64,000 bases of DNA from Bacteroidota bacterium (GTDB taxonomy: Bacteria > Bacteroidota > Bacteroidia > Bacteroidales > NBLH01), in contig JANYKN010000156.1 in assembly GCA_025361565.1 (NCBI GenBank), positions 1 through 64,000 of the forward strand. The letters run 5' to 3'. The position numbers were made by a program, and so were the translations under genes. The notes under the pieces are model-generated. The model did not search any database and was not told where the DNA came from. It worked only from the letters and a program-made list of their open reading frames with translations. Below are positions 27,004 through 36,889 of this stretch, in pieces. Numbering within the stretch: the first letter of the stretch is position 1; the number at the start of each line of letters is the position of its first letter.

Positions 27004-27498
27004 ATGAAAAAAATTACTTTAATCGGATTAATATTATTCGGATATTTGATTTCTGCTCATGCTCAGGATTCAAAAGTTACATTGTACAATCCTGCTAGAG
27101 ATGCAAAGTTACAGATTGACAGTGCCTTAAAAGTAGCAAAACAACAGAATAAGTACGTATTTATTCAGGTTGGAGGCAATTGGTGTTCATGGTGTATTTT
27201 ATTTCATAAGTTTTATACTTCTGATCTTCAATTAGATTCTGCAATGAAAGCCAATTATGTAGTTATTGATTTGAACTATAGCCAGGAAAATAAAAATTTG
27301 GATGTATTAAAAAAGCTTGAATATCCTCAACGTTTTGGATTTCCTGTCTTGGTAATTCTCGATGCCAAAGGAAATCGTTTGCATACTCAAAATTCATCTT
27401 ATCTGGAGCAGGGTAGGGGTTATGATAAACAAAAAGTGCTCGATTTTTTAAATGCCTGGTCACCCGGAGCATTCGATCCTCAGAAATATTTGAAATAG
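27004..27498 (+). CDS. exported thioredoxin-like protein
   Basis: The start at 27004 gives a signal peptide (MKKITLIGLILFGYLISAHAQ) and a 164-residue protein; in-frame upstream codons back to 26914 are not signal-like. The mature part is a thioredoxin fold with the redox motif CSWC at residues 61-64 (GGNWCSWC), followed by a helix and the cis-Pro strand FGFPVLVILD. It resembles DUF255/thioredoxin_7-type proteins. It should act in the periplasm on disulfides or as a reductant. It is convergent with the next gene: only one base separates the two stop codons. Confidence 0.85.
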   Translation: MKKITLIGLILFGYLISAHAQDSKVTLYNPARDAKLQIDSALKVAKQQNKYVFIQVGGNWCSWCILFHKFYTSDLQLDSAMKANYVVIDLNYSQENKNLDVLKKLEYPQRFGFPVLVILDAKGNRLHTQNSSYLEQGRGYDKQKVLDFLNAWSPGAFDPQKYLK

Positions 27499-27499
27499 A

Positions 27500-28285
27500 T
27501 TATTTTGATTTCTTGATTATTTGATTTTTCTTTTGATATTCATTCCAGTATTCAAGTATCTTTTCCATTATTTCGTACTCAGTGGCGTGGATTAGAAAAT
27601 TTTCATCGAAATTGCAAAATTGAATAAATTTATAAATTTCGTTACCTTCAAGGCCTGTAATTTCAGAAACCATTTTATCATTAAACTTGGGGGCAATTAG
27701 CTGATATTTTTTTTCTAATTCAGCTACTTTCCTTCTTGATTTCTCTGATTTTGATTTATAGCCAATTGAAAACCCTGGTCCACGCGATCCCTGGAATATC
27801 ATTCTCAATTCATCCGAAGGCACCAGATGAGCCATCCAATTCGAAATGCGAATCGCAGTTTTATCTTCTTCCACTTTTTCTTCCATAAACTCTGATTTGA
27901 AAATCTGCCATCGTAATTCGTAAATATTGACAGTAGCAATATCATAAGTTTTCTTTGTCAATTCAATAGTATGAATAGTTGAGTCTTTATTGCTTTTTTC
28001 TTTGATACACATATTTTTGGTAAAAAATCCAATTGCTGAAATTCTTATCGAGTCTTTATAAACTACTGGGATTCTAAAAAATCCTAAAGAATCGGTAATA
28101 GTGGCATGTTTTCGTAGTTTATTGATTACATGGACAAAGACAAGAGGTTTGTTTTCATTATCTACTATTTTTCCTCTAAAGTAAAATACCTTGGTACTGT
28201 CAGTGGCTTTTTCAATTTGTGAATAAATGCTGCTGATATTTAAAATAACAGTAAAAAATGTAAGCAAAATGAATTGTTTTTTCAA
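27500..28285 (-). CDS. exported carboxypeptidase-regulatory-like domain protein
   Basis: A 261-residue protein with a signal peptide (MKKQFILLTFFTVILNISSIYS). One carboxypeptidase-regulatory-like beta-sandwich follows at about 33-105 (FRGKIVDNENKPLVFVHVIN, then TDSLGFFRIPV and RISAIGF). The second half is charged and helical (SKSEKSRRKVAELEKKYQL). Such proteins are frequent in Bacteroidota and often accompany outer-membrane complexes, but no specific role is known. The gene is single and ends one base from the convergent thioredoxin-like gene. Confidence 0.8.
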   Translation of the reverse strand: MKKQFILLTFFTVILNISSIYSQIEKATDSTKVFYFRGKIVDNENKPLVFVHVINKLRKHATITDSLGFFRIPVVYKDSIRISAIGFFTKNMCIKEKSNKDSTIHTIELTKKTYDIATVNIYELRWQIFKSEFMEEKVEEDKTAIRISNWMAHLVPSDELRMIFQGSRGPGFSIGYKSKSEKSRRKVAELEKKYQLIAPKFNDKMVSEITGLEGNEIYKFIQFCNFDENFLIHATEYEIMEKILEYWNEYQKKNQIIKKSK

Positions 28286-28553
28286 GGTTGGTCTGTTTTA
28301 AATTTACTTATACAAACTTACTAATAATTCATATTATATCTATCAGGAACAGTCCCTTTATTCACTTAGTGTTAGTTAAATACTGTTAATTTTAAATGCA
28401 GATAATTAATCCTTATTTAAAGAAATTCTAAATAAGAATATTCAGTTCATAGATTGTATTTCTATTTTAGATTAGAAAAACGGATTATTATTTTGAACCT
28501 ATTTATTGAATTATTTGTTAACTAATTGAATATAGATATCAATATGAATACGA

Positions 28554-29195
28554 ATGAAAAATATCGTCTTAATTTATGTCATTATTTTGAGCATATATAT
28601 GTCTTATGCTTGCATTGGAAAAATAGAAAAAAAACAACCTGAAAAAGTAAAAATGGAAAATCAAAAACAAGAAATAGCAATATTTGGGGCAGGTTGCTTC
28701 TGGTGTGTCGAAGCTGTATTTCAGAATTTAAAAGGAGTAATAAAAGTAGAATCAGGATATTCCGGCGGTAAAATTAAAAATCCAACATACAGTGAAGTAT
28801 GCACTGGACAGACAGGTCATGCCGAGGTAGCAAAAATTACATTCAATCCTGACATAGTCTCGTTTGAGACATTATTATCAGTATTTTTCAAAACCCATGA
28901 TCCAACAACGCTTAATTATCAAGGCAATGATCATGGAACACAATACAGGTCTTCTATATTTTATACTTCTGAATATCAGAAAGAGACGGCAGAAAGGATT
29001 ATTAAAGAACTTAACATTGAAAAAGCATATCCAAAACCAATAATAACTGAAGTGACCAGATTTGATGTTTTTTATAAAGCCGAAGATTACCATCAAAACT
29101 ATTACAATCAGAATAAAGGCGAAAGTTATTGTCAGTACGTTATTCAGCCTAAGGTAGATAAGTTTAAAAAAGTTTTTAAGGAATATTTGAAATAG
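28554..29195 (+). CDS. msrA: peptide-methionine (S)-S-oxide reductase
   Basis: A full MsrA domain with the active site GCFWC (catalytic Cys48, Cys51), the family sequences GYSGG, TGHAEVAKITF and GTQYRSSIFY, and the ending YHQNYYNQNKGESYCQYVI. It reduces methionine-S-sulfoxide in oxidised proteins. Unlike cytoplasmic MsrA it starts with a hydrophobic segment ending at Cys20 (MSYAC), which suggests export and possibly a lipoprotein anchor, although the lipobox is not canonical. It is monocistronic, with a hairpin terminator after it. Overall length (213 aa) fits a single MsrA domain plus signal sequence. Confidence 0.93.
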   Translation: MKNIVLIYVIILSIYMSYACIGKIEKKQPEKVKMENQKQEIAIFGAGCFWCVEAVFQNLKGVIKVESGYSGGKIKNPTYSEVCTGQTGHAEVAKITFNPDIVSFETLLSVFFKTHDPTTLNYQGNDHGTQYRSSIFYTSEYQKETAERIIKELNIEKAYPKPIITEVTRFDVFYKAEDYHQNYYNQNKGESYCQYVIQPKVDKFKKVFKEYLK

Positions 29196-29270
29196 TTTTT
29201 ATGTTTTTAAGTCAAAATTCTAATATAATAAATGTCCTATAATTAATATTATGTTAAATAGAATATAATA

Positions 29271-29304
29271 AAAAATAGACTGAATCTTTCAGCCTATTTT
29301 TTTA
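29271..29304. terminator. bidirectional terminator between msrA and the TPR gene
   Basis: An imperfect inverted repeat (AATAGACTGAA on the left, TTCAGCCTATT on the right, one mismatch) has A residues before it and T residues after it. It can therefore end transcripts from both sides. It lies about 75 bases after the msrA stop and 15 bases before the stop of the minus-strand TPR gene. Confidence 0.78.
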
Positions 29305-29318
29305 TTATATTTTAAAGA

Positions 29319-30683
29319 TTATAAACCGCCATTATTTTCAGCAGGAAGATTATCCAATTTCTCCTGAGTTGCTTTTTTCTTATCATAAATTTGCAATCTG
29401 TGATAAATGGTCAACAATGTTTGTAAGGTAGATCTATCTGTTGGCAAAACTTCATTTGCTTTTTCCATATATGGCAAAGCTTCATTGAACTTAGCTTTAG
29501 CCTGATTTTGCATTGCTTCAAATTCTGCCTTTTTGTTAATTGGAAGTTTATCCGCTTCTTTTAAAATCAAAGCAGCTTCATTGTAATAAAGTGCACCAAG
29601 GTTATAAAGTGGTTCGAAGTAGTCTTTTTTAATGTCAATTGCTTTTAAGTAATTCGAAATCGCTTTACCATGGAAATCCTTTTTTTGTTCAGCATTATAT
29701 TTGTCGGTTGAATCCTTTTCCATTGTATCATACAAAGTTCCTGTTGCATAGTAGAATGTTGGATTTTCAGGATTATCTTTCACTGCCTGCGATAATTTAT
29801 CAAGAGCTGCTTCTGATTGTCCGGATGTTAAATAGTAATTGATAAAATCAACCAATAAATCTTTCGAATTTGGATACAAAGCGTAACCTTTTTGTATTGT
29901 TGCCAATTCTTTATCCGATTGCTTCATCTCTCTGTATAATGTTGCAAGTGAATGATATGAAAGATCGTTTTGATATTTTTTATCAATACATACATTATAA
30001 TATTTTTCAGCAGTTGTAAAGTCTTTAGCGTCTTGAGCCATTATACCGGTATAATAAGTGATTAGTCCTGTATTAAAAGTTGAATCACTTTCCATTTTTG
30101 GATATTGGTTCAAATCAAGCGCTTTTTCGAGTTGTGCAACTGCTAAAGCGTATTTTTGCTCTCCATAATATTTTACTCCTTTGTTAAGATATAAAGAACG
30201 CAAACTTGAAATGCTTGTTTTTACATTGCTTTTTGTCCTGAATTTTCCTTTGGCATCAAGCTCTTCAGCTTTTTTATAAGCCTCATAAGCCTTATCTAAA
30301 GCATCTGGGTCAATTGGTTTTGTTTCATCCCATGAATCAAGTTTGCCATCAACAAAATGAGCTGTAATTCTTTCATAAATCCAATCTTCATTAACTCCAT
30401 TTGGAACAATATTTTTGGGTTTCCCTAAAATAGTTTCTGCTCCAACAATCCCTTTCATAGGCATAGTGGGGTACAATCCTATACTAAGAAATTGAGCGAT
30501 TTCTATGAATAGATCCCCTCTTTTTTCCCATGTTGCTGATTTAATATTCTTTTTTGCATCCAGAATATCTGCATCACTTTTATCTCTAGCTTTAAGTAAG
30601 CTCTCTACAGTTTGCCCTGTTTGTGCTACAAGCATATTGGCTCCTATAAGTGCAGATACGAGTAATAAGGCTATTTTTTTCAT
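29319..30683 (-). CDS. exported TPR-repeat protein
   Basis: A 454-residue protein with a signal peptide (MKKIALLLVSALIGANMLVAQ). Tandem TPR motifs start near residue 150, for example ALAVAQLEKALDLNQYP, ATIQKGYALYPNSKDLL, AALDKLSQAVKDNPENPTFY and AISNYLKAIDIKKDYFEPLYNLG (quoted in part). TPRs form a superhelical protein-binding scaffold, and here it would work in the periplasm. It lies 64 bases downstream of gyrA on the same strand and is probably co-transcribed; the functional link is unclear. Partner unknown. Confidence 0.85.
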   Translation of the reverse strand: MKKIALLLVSALIGANMLVAQTGQTVESLLKARDKSDADILDAKKNIKSATWEKRGDLFIEIAQFLSIGLYPTMPMKGIVGAETILGKPKNIVPNGVNEDWIYERITAHFVDGKLDSWDETKPIDPDALDKAYEAYKKAEELDAKGKFRTKSNVKTSISSLRSLYLNKGVKYYGEQKYALAVAQLEKALDLNQYPKMESDSTFNTGLITYYTGIMAQDAKDFTTAEKYYNVCIDKKYQNDLSYHSLATLYREMKQSDKELATIQKGYALYPNSKDLLVDFINYYLTSGQSEAALDKLSQAVKDNPENPTFYYATGTLYDTMEKDSTDKYNAEQKKDFHGKAISNYLKAIDIKKDYFEPLYNLGALYYNEAALILKEADKLPINKKAEFEAMQNQAKAKFNEALPYMEKANEVLPTDRSTLQTLLTIYHRLQIYDKKKATQEKLDNLPAENNGGL

Positions 30684-30747
30684 TTTAAGCTGTTTAATTA
30701 TTGTTTTTGTATAAAATTAATTAATAAAATTTTCTTAAGTATGTAAA

Positions 30748-33270
30748 CTATTCGTCAGTTTCAGTAAAATCTCCATCTACAGTAATATCAGAAATTAGTC
30801 CATTATCTTCAATTAGTTCACTATCTGGCTCAATGAGCCCTGATATTTCAACCTTTGCTACTGAAGCAATAACATCTTTTCCCTTTAGGTTAATAAGTCG
30901 AACTCCCTGAGTTGCTCTACCTGAAATCCTGATATTTTGAACTGCGAGCCTAATTGTTAAACCAGAACGGTTTATAATCATAATGTCATTATCGTCTTTC
31001 ACATTTTTAATGGCAACCAGTTTACCAGTTTTATCTGTAATGCTTAAGGTTTTAACTCCTTTACCACCCCGATTGGTTATTCTGTATGCATCTAATAATG
31101 AACGCTTTCCATATCCATGCTCAGAAACAACCAATATTGTTTCATCTTGTTCCTGAATCACTACCATACCTACTACTTCATCAGTTGCACCAATATTAAT
31201 TCCGCGAACACCTGTAGCGGTTCTTCCCATTGGTCTTACTGTGGTTTCGTTAAAACGGATAGCCTTTCCTGAGCGGGCTGCAATTACAATTTCATCGGAA
31301 CCATTTGATAGTCTAGCTTGTAATAATGTATCGTCTTCTCTGATCGTAATTGCGTTTATACCATTTTGTCGGGGTCTTGAATATTCCTTTAATGAAGTCT
31401 TTTTCACTATCCCTTTTTTGGTACACAAAATTATATTGTGTGTGTTGATATAGTCCTCGTCTGTAATTGTTGTTACGTTTACAAATGCCTTAACTTTATC
31501 ATCAGCTTCAAGGTTTAAAAGATTTTGAATGGCTCGTCCTTTTGAAATCTTATTTCCTTCAGGTATTTCATAAACTTTTAACCAGAAGCACTTGCCTTTC
31601 TCAGTGAAAAAGAGAATGGTGTTATGCATTGAAGCAACATACATATGTTCCAAATGGTCAGCATCTCGGGTTGCTCCTCCTTTTGCTCCTGTCCCACCCC
31701 TATGTTGAGTCTTAAATTCAGTAAGTGCTGTTCTTTTAATATAACCAAGATTTGAAATCGTAATGGCCACATTTTCGTCGGCATAGAAATCTTCCGGATT
31801 AAATTCTTCGGATGAATATTCGATAAGTGTTCTACGCTCATCACCATATTTATCCTTTATTTCGGTAAGTTCATCCTTTATTATTTGCTTCCTTAATTCT
31901 TTGTCGGCAAGAATTGCTTTAAGTTCTTGAATAAGTTTCATGATATCTTCAAAATCTTGCTTTAATTTGTCCCTTTCAAGACCAGTCAATTTTTGAAGTC
32001 TCATATCTAAAATTGCCCTTGCCTGGAGTTCCGATAACGCAAATTTTTCCATTAAACCAGTCCTTGCTTCATCAGGTGTTTTTGAAGCACGGATTAGAGA
32101 AATCACTTCATCAAGATGGTCAATGGCAATAATCAGTCCTTCTAATATATGGGCTTTCTTTTCGGCTTGCTCTAATTCATATTGCGTTCTCCGTAAAATA
32201 ACTTCATGCCTGTGTTCAATGAATGTTTCAAGCATTTGCTTGATATTCAATAATCTAGGTCGCCCTTTTACAAGTGCAATATTATTTATGCTAAATGAAG
32301 ATTGTAATTGAGTATATTTAAATAGTTTGTTTAAAACTATGTTGGCAATGGCATCTCTTTTTATATCAAAAACAATGCGCATCCCGGTCCTATCTGATTC
32401 ATCGTTGGCATTGCTAATTCCTTCCAGTTTTTTCTCGTTTACCATATCGGCAACTTTCTGAATAAGCTCAGCTTTGTTAACCATATATGGAATTTCGGTA
32501 ACTACTATTCTTTCCCTACCATTTTCAACTTCAATATTTGTTTTTGCGCGAACCACAACTCTGCCCCTGCCAGTATGATAAGCATCTTTAACTCCCTGAT
32601 ATCCAAATATAGTTCCTCCGGTTGGAAAGTCTGGTGCTTTCAAATACTTCATAATCCCATCAATATCGATATCGGGATCTTGGAGTACTGCAAAAATTGC
32701 GTTAACTACTTCTGTAAGATTATGTGGAGGAATATTTGTTGCCATTCCAACAGCAATACCCGAAGCTCCATTAATTAAAAGATTTGGAATTTTGGTAGGC
32801 AATACTGTTGGTTCTTCTAGAGTATCATCAAAATTTAGCTTGAAATCAACTGTGTTTTTATCAAGATCCATAAGCATGTCTTCGGCAATCTTATGCAATC
32901 TTGCTTCTGTGTACCTCATTGCTGCGGGACTATCGCCATCAACAGACCCAAAGTTACCCTGGCCATCAACCAATGGATATCGTAATGACCATTCCTGAGC
33001 CATCCTTACCATTGCAAAATATACAGATGAATCTCCATGTGGATGGTATTTACCCAATACTTCCCCAACTATCCTTGCAGACTTTTTATGTGGTTTAGTA
33101 GCAGTTACTCCCAGTTCGCGCATTCCAAAAAGAACCCTGCGATGAACTGGTTTTAATCCATCCCTGACATCGGGCAATGCACGGGAAACTATAACAGACA
33201 TTGAATAATCAATGTAAGCTGATTTCATTTCCTCCTCAATATCAACTATTTGTATTTTTTCTTCTGACAT
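30748..33270 (-). CDS. gyrA: DNA gyrase subunit A
   Basis: An 840-residue GyrA. The catalytic Tyr120 lies in RYTEARLH and cuts DNA by a covalent link during negative supercoiling. The quinolone region reads [10 protein letters not shown], with Ser81 aligning to E. coli Ser83 and a Phe in place of E. coli Asp87. The C-terminal half has the six-bladed DNA-wrapping propeller, with a GyrA-box-like [10 protein letters not shown] near 555. The tail is acidic. It works with GyrB, which is not in the window. The start codon and [15 protein letters not shown] are typical. It probably heads an operon with the TPR gene. Confidence 0.97.
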   Translation of the reverse strand: MSEEKIQIVDIEEEMKSAYIDYSMSVIVSRALPDVRDGLKPVHRRVLFGMRELGVTATKPHKKSARIVGEVLGKYHPHGDSSVYFAMVRMAQEWSLRYPLVDGQGNFGSVDGDSPAAMRYTEARLHKIAEDMLMDLDKNTVDFKLNFDDTLEEPTVLPTKIPNLLINGASGIAVGMATNIPPHNLTEVVNAIFAVLQDPDIDIDGIMKYLKAPDFPTGGTIFGYQGVKDAYHTGRGRVVVRAKTNIEVENGRERIVVTEIPYMVNKAELIQKVADMVNEKKLEGISNANDESDRTGMRIVFDIKRDAIANIVLNKLFKYTQLQSSFSINNIALVKGRPRLLNIKQMLETFIEHRHEVILRRTQYELEQAEKKAHILEGLIIAIDHLDEVISLIRASKTPDEARTGLMEKFALSELQARAILDMRLQKLTGLERDKLKQDFEDIMKLIQELKAILADKELRKQIIKDELTEIKDKYGDERRTLIEYSSEEFNPEDFYADENVAITISNLGYIKRTALTEFKTQHRGGTGAKGGATRDADHLEHMYVASMHNTILFFTEKGKCFWLKVYEIPEGNKISKGRAIQNLLNLEADDKVKAFVNVTTITDEDYINTHNIILCTKKGIVKKTSLKEYSRPRQNGINAITIREDDTLLQARLSNGSDEIVIAARSGKAIRFNETTVRPMGRTATGVRGINIGATDEVVGMVVIQEQDETILVVSEHGYGKRSLLDAYRITNRGGKGVKTLSITDKTGKLVAIKNVKDDNDIMIINRSGLTIRLAVQNIRISGRATQGVRLINLKGKDVIASVAKVEISGLIEPDSELIEDNGLISDITVDGDFTETDE

Positions 33271-33489
33271 ATCCTACTTTTTCGGTCTCAATTTTAGTGG
33301 TTAAACAATTAAATTACAAATAATTATAACTATTTAAGCTAAATAATTTTGGATTTATTTGAATCCGCTAAATTATAGAATTAATGGCTAATTACTAATT
33401 TTTTTATGCTAGTTTATTAACAAAAAGCTGTTTAAAACATTATTACTCTTTAAATTTGACTTTGAGTAATTTTGAATGTTCGTAAATGC

Positions 33490-33523
33490 AAGACTTTCCA
33501 AGTTTTAAAACTTGGAAAGTCTT
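33490..33523. repeat. perfect 34-bp palindrome upstream of ung
   Basis: The left half AAGACTTTCCAAGTTTT (33490-33506) is followed directly by its exact reverse complement (33507-33523), with no loop. It ends 13 bases before the ung start. It lies in the transcribed leader if the TAAATTTG at 33451-33458 is the -7 element. It could be a dispersed palindromic repeat, a protein-binding site or an RNA hairpin affecting translation. Confidence 0.85.
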
Positions 33524-33536
33524 AAAATTGAATTGT

Positions 33537-34199
33537 ATGGATGTAAAAATTGAAGAATCCTGGAAAAAACTCTTATTGCCTGAATTTGAAAAAGACTATT
33601 TTATTCAACTAGTCAATTTTGTGAAATCCGAGTATAAACAAAATATTGTATACCCTCCAGCTAAAAATATATTTAGTGCTTTTGAGTACTGCAAACTATC
33701 TGATTTAAAAGTTGTTATTCTTGGCCAGGATCCTTATCACGGCCCTAAGCAGGCAAATGGACTTTGTTTTTCGGTAAACGATAATATACGAAAACCTCCC
33801 TCACTTGTCAATATTTTTAAGGAAATTAAGGATGATATAGGGAAAGAAATTCCTGAAAGTGGGAATTTAGAAGTTTGGGCACGTCAGGGAGTATTGTTGC
33901 TTAATGCCACATTGACAGTTCGTGCCAATCAGGCAGGGTCGCACCAAAAAAAAGGTTGGGAGATTTTTACGGATGCTGTTGTTCAAAATATATCTAATAA
34001 AAAAGATGGAATTGTATTCATTTTATGGGGTGCCTATGCACAGTCAAAAGGCTCTGTAATTGACCAGTCCAGGCACTTGGTGCTCAAGTCGGCGCACCCT
34101 TCACCTTTCTCTGCTTACAATGGCTTTTTTGGTAACAAACATTTTAGCAAAACCAATGAATATTTAAACAATGAAGGGATTGCTCCTATTATATGGTAA
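33537..34199 (+). CDS. ung: uracil-DNA glycosylase
   Basis: A family 1 UDG that removes uracil from DNA and starts base-excision repair. The water-activating motif GQDPYHG has Asp65 (from the ATG at 33537), and the leucine-loop motif HPSPFSA is near residue 190. KPPSLVNIFKE and LLLNATLTVR are also typical. The start at 33537 (MDVKIEESW) matches the usual family start; an ATG at 33486 would translate the 34-bp palindrome and is unlikely. Length (220 aa) is normal. It is monocistronic, with clpC 109 bases downstream on the same strand. Confidence 0.96.
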   Translation: MDVKIEESWKKLLLPEFEKDYFIQLVNFVKSEYKQNIVYPPAKNIFSAFEYCKLSDLKVVILGQDPYHGPKQANGLCFSVNDNIRKPPSLVNIFKEIKDDIGKEIPESGNLEVWARQGVLLLNATLTVRANQAGSHQKKGWEIFTDAVVQNISNKKDGIVFILWGAYAQSKGSVIDQSRHLVLKSAHPSPFSAYNGFFGNKHFSKTNEYLNNEGIAPIIW

Positions 34200-34266
34200 G
34201 AAATTTGAACCATGGGTTCATGATGAGTTTAATTTAATGAATTAGTAGTTTTTTTAATTAAATTCG

Positions 34267-34303
34267 TATTTTTGTAGTGTATTTTGATGATTAAAAGAAG
34301 GAG
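34267..34303 (+). promoter_or_regulatory. probable promoter -7 element and ribosome binding site of clpC
   Basis: TATTTTTG at 34267-34274 matches TAnnTTTG. A good Shine-Dalgarno sequence (AGAAGGAG, ending at 34303) lies six bases before the ATG at 34309. Strong SD sequences are uncommon in Bacteroidota and support this start. No CIRCE or CtsR operator is visible. Confidence 0.45.
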
Positions 34304-34308
34304 AACCA

Positions 34309-36816
34309 ATGGATCCGAAATTTACAGAAAGAATAAAGAAAATTCTCAGTTATAGCAAAGAAGAAGCTATTAGGTTGGGAAACAGATATATAGGAACTGA
34401 ACATATTTTCCTAGGTATTTTAAGAGAAGGAGAAGCCGATGTCCTAGATGAATTAATAGAATTGGGAATTGACTTAAGAGAAGTCAAAGAAGCAATTGAA
34501 GAAAGGGTTCAAGCTTCTGGTTCTGAGGTTTTTACTGGTGAAATCCATGAAGCTGGTCTATTAAAGGAAACCGAAAGAGCTTTAAAACTTACCCAGTTAG
34601 AGGCAATTTCATTTAAGCAAAGCATTCCTGATACTGAACATCTGATCTTGGCAATTTTAAAGGATGAATTGAGTATAGTTACGCAAGTTTTAAACGAGCG
34701 TGATGTAACTTATGAACTTCTCAAAGAGAAGTTGATTGATTCGCCGAAGGCTGAGTTACCTGATGAAGATGATTCTACCAGCGATGAGCATGAAAAAGAA
34801 CATAAAGGCCAAACTTCCAGGCCACAATCAGACACTCCAGTGCTAGATAATTTTGGATCTGATTTGACTAAAGCTGCCGAAGAAAATAGATTGGACCCAA
34901 TAGTTGGACGTGAAAGGGAAATTGAACGTCTTGTTCAGATTTTAAGTCGAAGGAAAAAAAATAATCCGGTTTTAATTGGCGAACCGGGAGTTGGAAAATC
35001 TGCAATTGCCGAAGGTTTAGCCATTCGTATTATTAAAAAACAGGTTTCAAGGGTTTTGTTCGGAAAAAGGATTATTACTCTTGATTTAGCATCTATTGTT
35101 GCAGGTACAAAATATCGCGGGCAGTTTGAAGAACGGATGAAATCTATTCTAAATGAATTAGCTAAAACAAGTGATGTTATTTTATTTATCGATGAAATTC
35201 ACACCATTGTTGGTGCAGGCGGTGCGAGTGGCTCTCTAGATGCCTCAAATATGTTAAAACCGGCTCTGGCCCGTGGCGAAATTCAATGTATTGGTGCAAC
35301 AACTCTGGATGAATATCGCCAGCACATTGAAAAAGATGGTGCATTGGAACGTAGGTTTCAAAAAATTATGGTTGATCCTACATCAATGGAAGAAACCATT
35401 GAGATTTTGCATAATATAAAAGACAGATACGAAGATCATCACAATGTGATTTATACCGATGCTGCAATTGAAGCTTGTGTTAAATTAACTACAAGGTATA
35501 TTAGTGACAGACATTTACCCGATAAAGCGATTGACGCGCTAGATGAAACAGGTTCAAGGGTACACATTTCGAAAATAAAAATCCCTGAAAAGATTGAACA
35601 AATTGAAAAGCAAATTGAAGAAGTTAACAAAGAAAAGCTAGCTGCTGTTAAAAATCAACAATTTGAACTCGCAGCTTCGCACCGCGACAAAGAGCAGGAA
35701 TTAATGAAACTTCTTGAAGATGAGAAAATTAAATGGGAAAAAGATTTATCAAATAACCGTGAAACTGTTGATGTAGCCAATGTTGAAGAAGTAGTGGCAA
35801 TGATGACTGGTGTTCCTGTTCAACGGATTGCTCAAACTGAGGGTACACGCTTACTAAAAATGCGGGATGAACTTATAGGAAAAGTAGTTGGCCAGGACGA
35901 TGCAATTACTAAAATTGTAAAAGCCATTCAACGCAATCGAGCTGGTTTAAAAGACCCTCGCAGACCTATCGGTTCTTTTATTTTTATGGGTCCTACTGGT
36001 GTTGGAAAAACCCAGTTGGCAAAAATTCTTTCCAATTATTTGTTTGATTCCGAAGATGCACTTGTACGAGTTGATATGAGCGAGTATATGGAAAAATTCT
36101 CTGTTTCGCGCTTAGTTGGAGCACCTCCAGGATACATTGGTTATGAAGAAGGTGGACAATTAACGGAAAAAGTTCGTAGAAAACCATATTCAGTTGTTTT
36201 ATTGGACGAGATTGAAAAAGCTCACCCTGATGTATTTCATCTTTTGCTCCATGTACTAGATGAAGGTGCATTGACAGATAGTTTAGGTAGAAAGGTCGAT
36301 TTTAAGAATACCATTATAATCATGACATCTAATATTGGTTCGCGTCAAATTCAGGATTTTGGCCGTGGTGTTGGTTTTTCGTCAAAATCGTTTGATGAGG
36401 ATCGTAATAGTAGCCTGATTCACAAAGCTTTGAAAAAAGCATTTGCACCTGAGTTTTTGAACCGGATTGATGATGTTATACTTTTCAACACGCTCACCAG
36501 AGAAGATATACATAAAATTATTGATATTGAGCTTGTTGGCTTATATAAACGTGTTCAGGAACTTGGCTATAAATTAACAATTTCGAAAGAAGCCAAAGAT
36601 TTTATTTCTGAAAAAGGATATGATACCAAATTTGGAGCAAGACCATTAAAACGGGCTATTCAAAAGTATCTCGAAGATGAAATGGCACAAGTTATCATTC
36701 AGGCATCAATTTCTGAAGGCGATGAAATAAAGATTGGGCTTGATAAAAAGGAAGAAAAAATCAAAATCGATTTTAAACGGGCTAAAGAAAAAAAAGAAGA
36801 AGATATAAAAGAATAA
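34309..36816 (+). CDS. clpC: ATP-dependent Clp protease ATP-binding subunit ClpC
   Basis: An 835-residue class I Hsp100 unfoldase. In order: a double Clp-N repeat (1-150), AAA+ domain 1 with Walker A GEPGVGKS and Walker B FIDEIHT, a UVR-type middle domain (ELAASHRDKEQELMKLLEDE), AAA+ domain 2 with GPTGVGKT and LLDEIEKAHPDV, and the D2-small domain with FGARPLKRAIQKYLED. It unfolds proteins and feeds them to ClpP, which is not in the window. The middle domain marks it as ClpC rather than ClpB or ClpA. A terminator follows, so it is probably monocistronic. Confidence 0.96.
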   Translation: MDPKFTERIKKILSYSKEEAIRLGNRYIGTEHIFLGILREGEADVLDELIELGIDLREVKEAIEERVQASGSEVFTGEIHEAGLLKETERALKLTQLEAISFKQSIPDTEHLILAILKDELSIVTQVLNERDVTYELLKEKLIDSPKAELPDEDDSTSDEHEKEHKGQTSRPQSDTPVLDNFGSDLTKAAEENRLDPIVGREREIERLVQILSRRKKNNPVLIGEPGVGKSAIAEGLAIRIIKKQVSRVLFGKRIITLDLASIVAGTKYRGQFEERMKSILNELAKTSDVILFIDEIHTIVGAGGASGSLDASNMLKPALARGEIQCIGATTLDEYRQHIEKDGALERRFQKIMVDPTSMEETIEILHNIKDRYEDHHNVIYTDAAIEACVKLTTRYISDRHLPDKAIDALDETGSRVHISKIKIPEKIEQIEKQIEEVNKEKLAAVKNQQFELAASHRDKEQELMKLLEDEKIKWEKDLSNNRETVDVANVEEVVAMMTGVPVQRIAQTEGTRLLKMRDELIGKVVGQDDAITKIVKAIQRNRAGLKDPRRPIGSFIFMGPTGVGKTQLAKILSNYLFDSEDALVRVDMSEYMEKFSVSRLVGAPPGYIGYEEGGQLTEKVRRKPYSVVLLDEIEKAHPDVFHLLLHVLDEGALTDSLGRKVDFKNTIIIMTSNIGSRQIQDFGRGVGFSSKSFDEDRNSSLIHKALKKAFAPEFLNRIDDVILFNTLTREDIHKIIDIELVGLYKRVQELGYKLTISKEAKDFISEKGYDTKFGARPLKRAIQKYLEDEMAQVIIQASISEGDEIKIGLDKKEEKIKIDFKRAKEKKEEDIKE

Positions 36817-36837
36817 AACTTTTTTATGATTAATTTT

Positions 36838-36867
36838 AAAGCTGGCAATTATTTGTCAGCTTTTTTT
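36838..36867 (+). terminator. rho-independent terminator of clpC
   Basis: An 11-bp stem with one mismatch (AAAGCTGGCAA at 36838-36848, right arm TTGTCAGCTTT at 36853-36863) runs straight into a run of T, about 22 bases after the clpC stop. Confidence 0.82.
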
Positions 36868-36889
36868 ATTCCATTTATTTGCACCTGTT

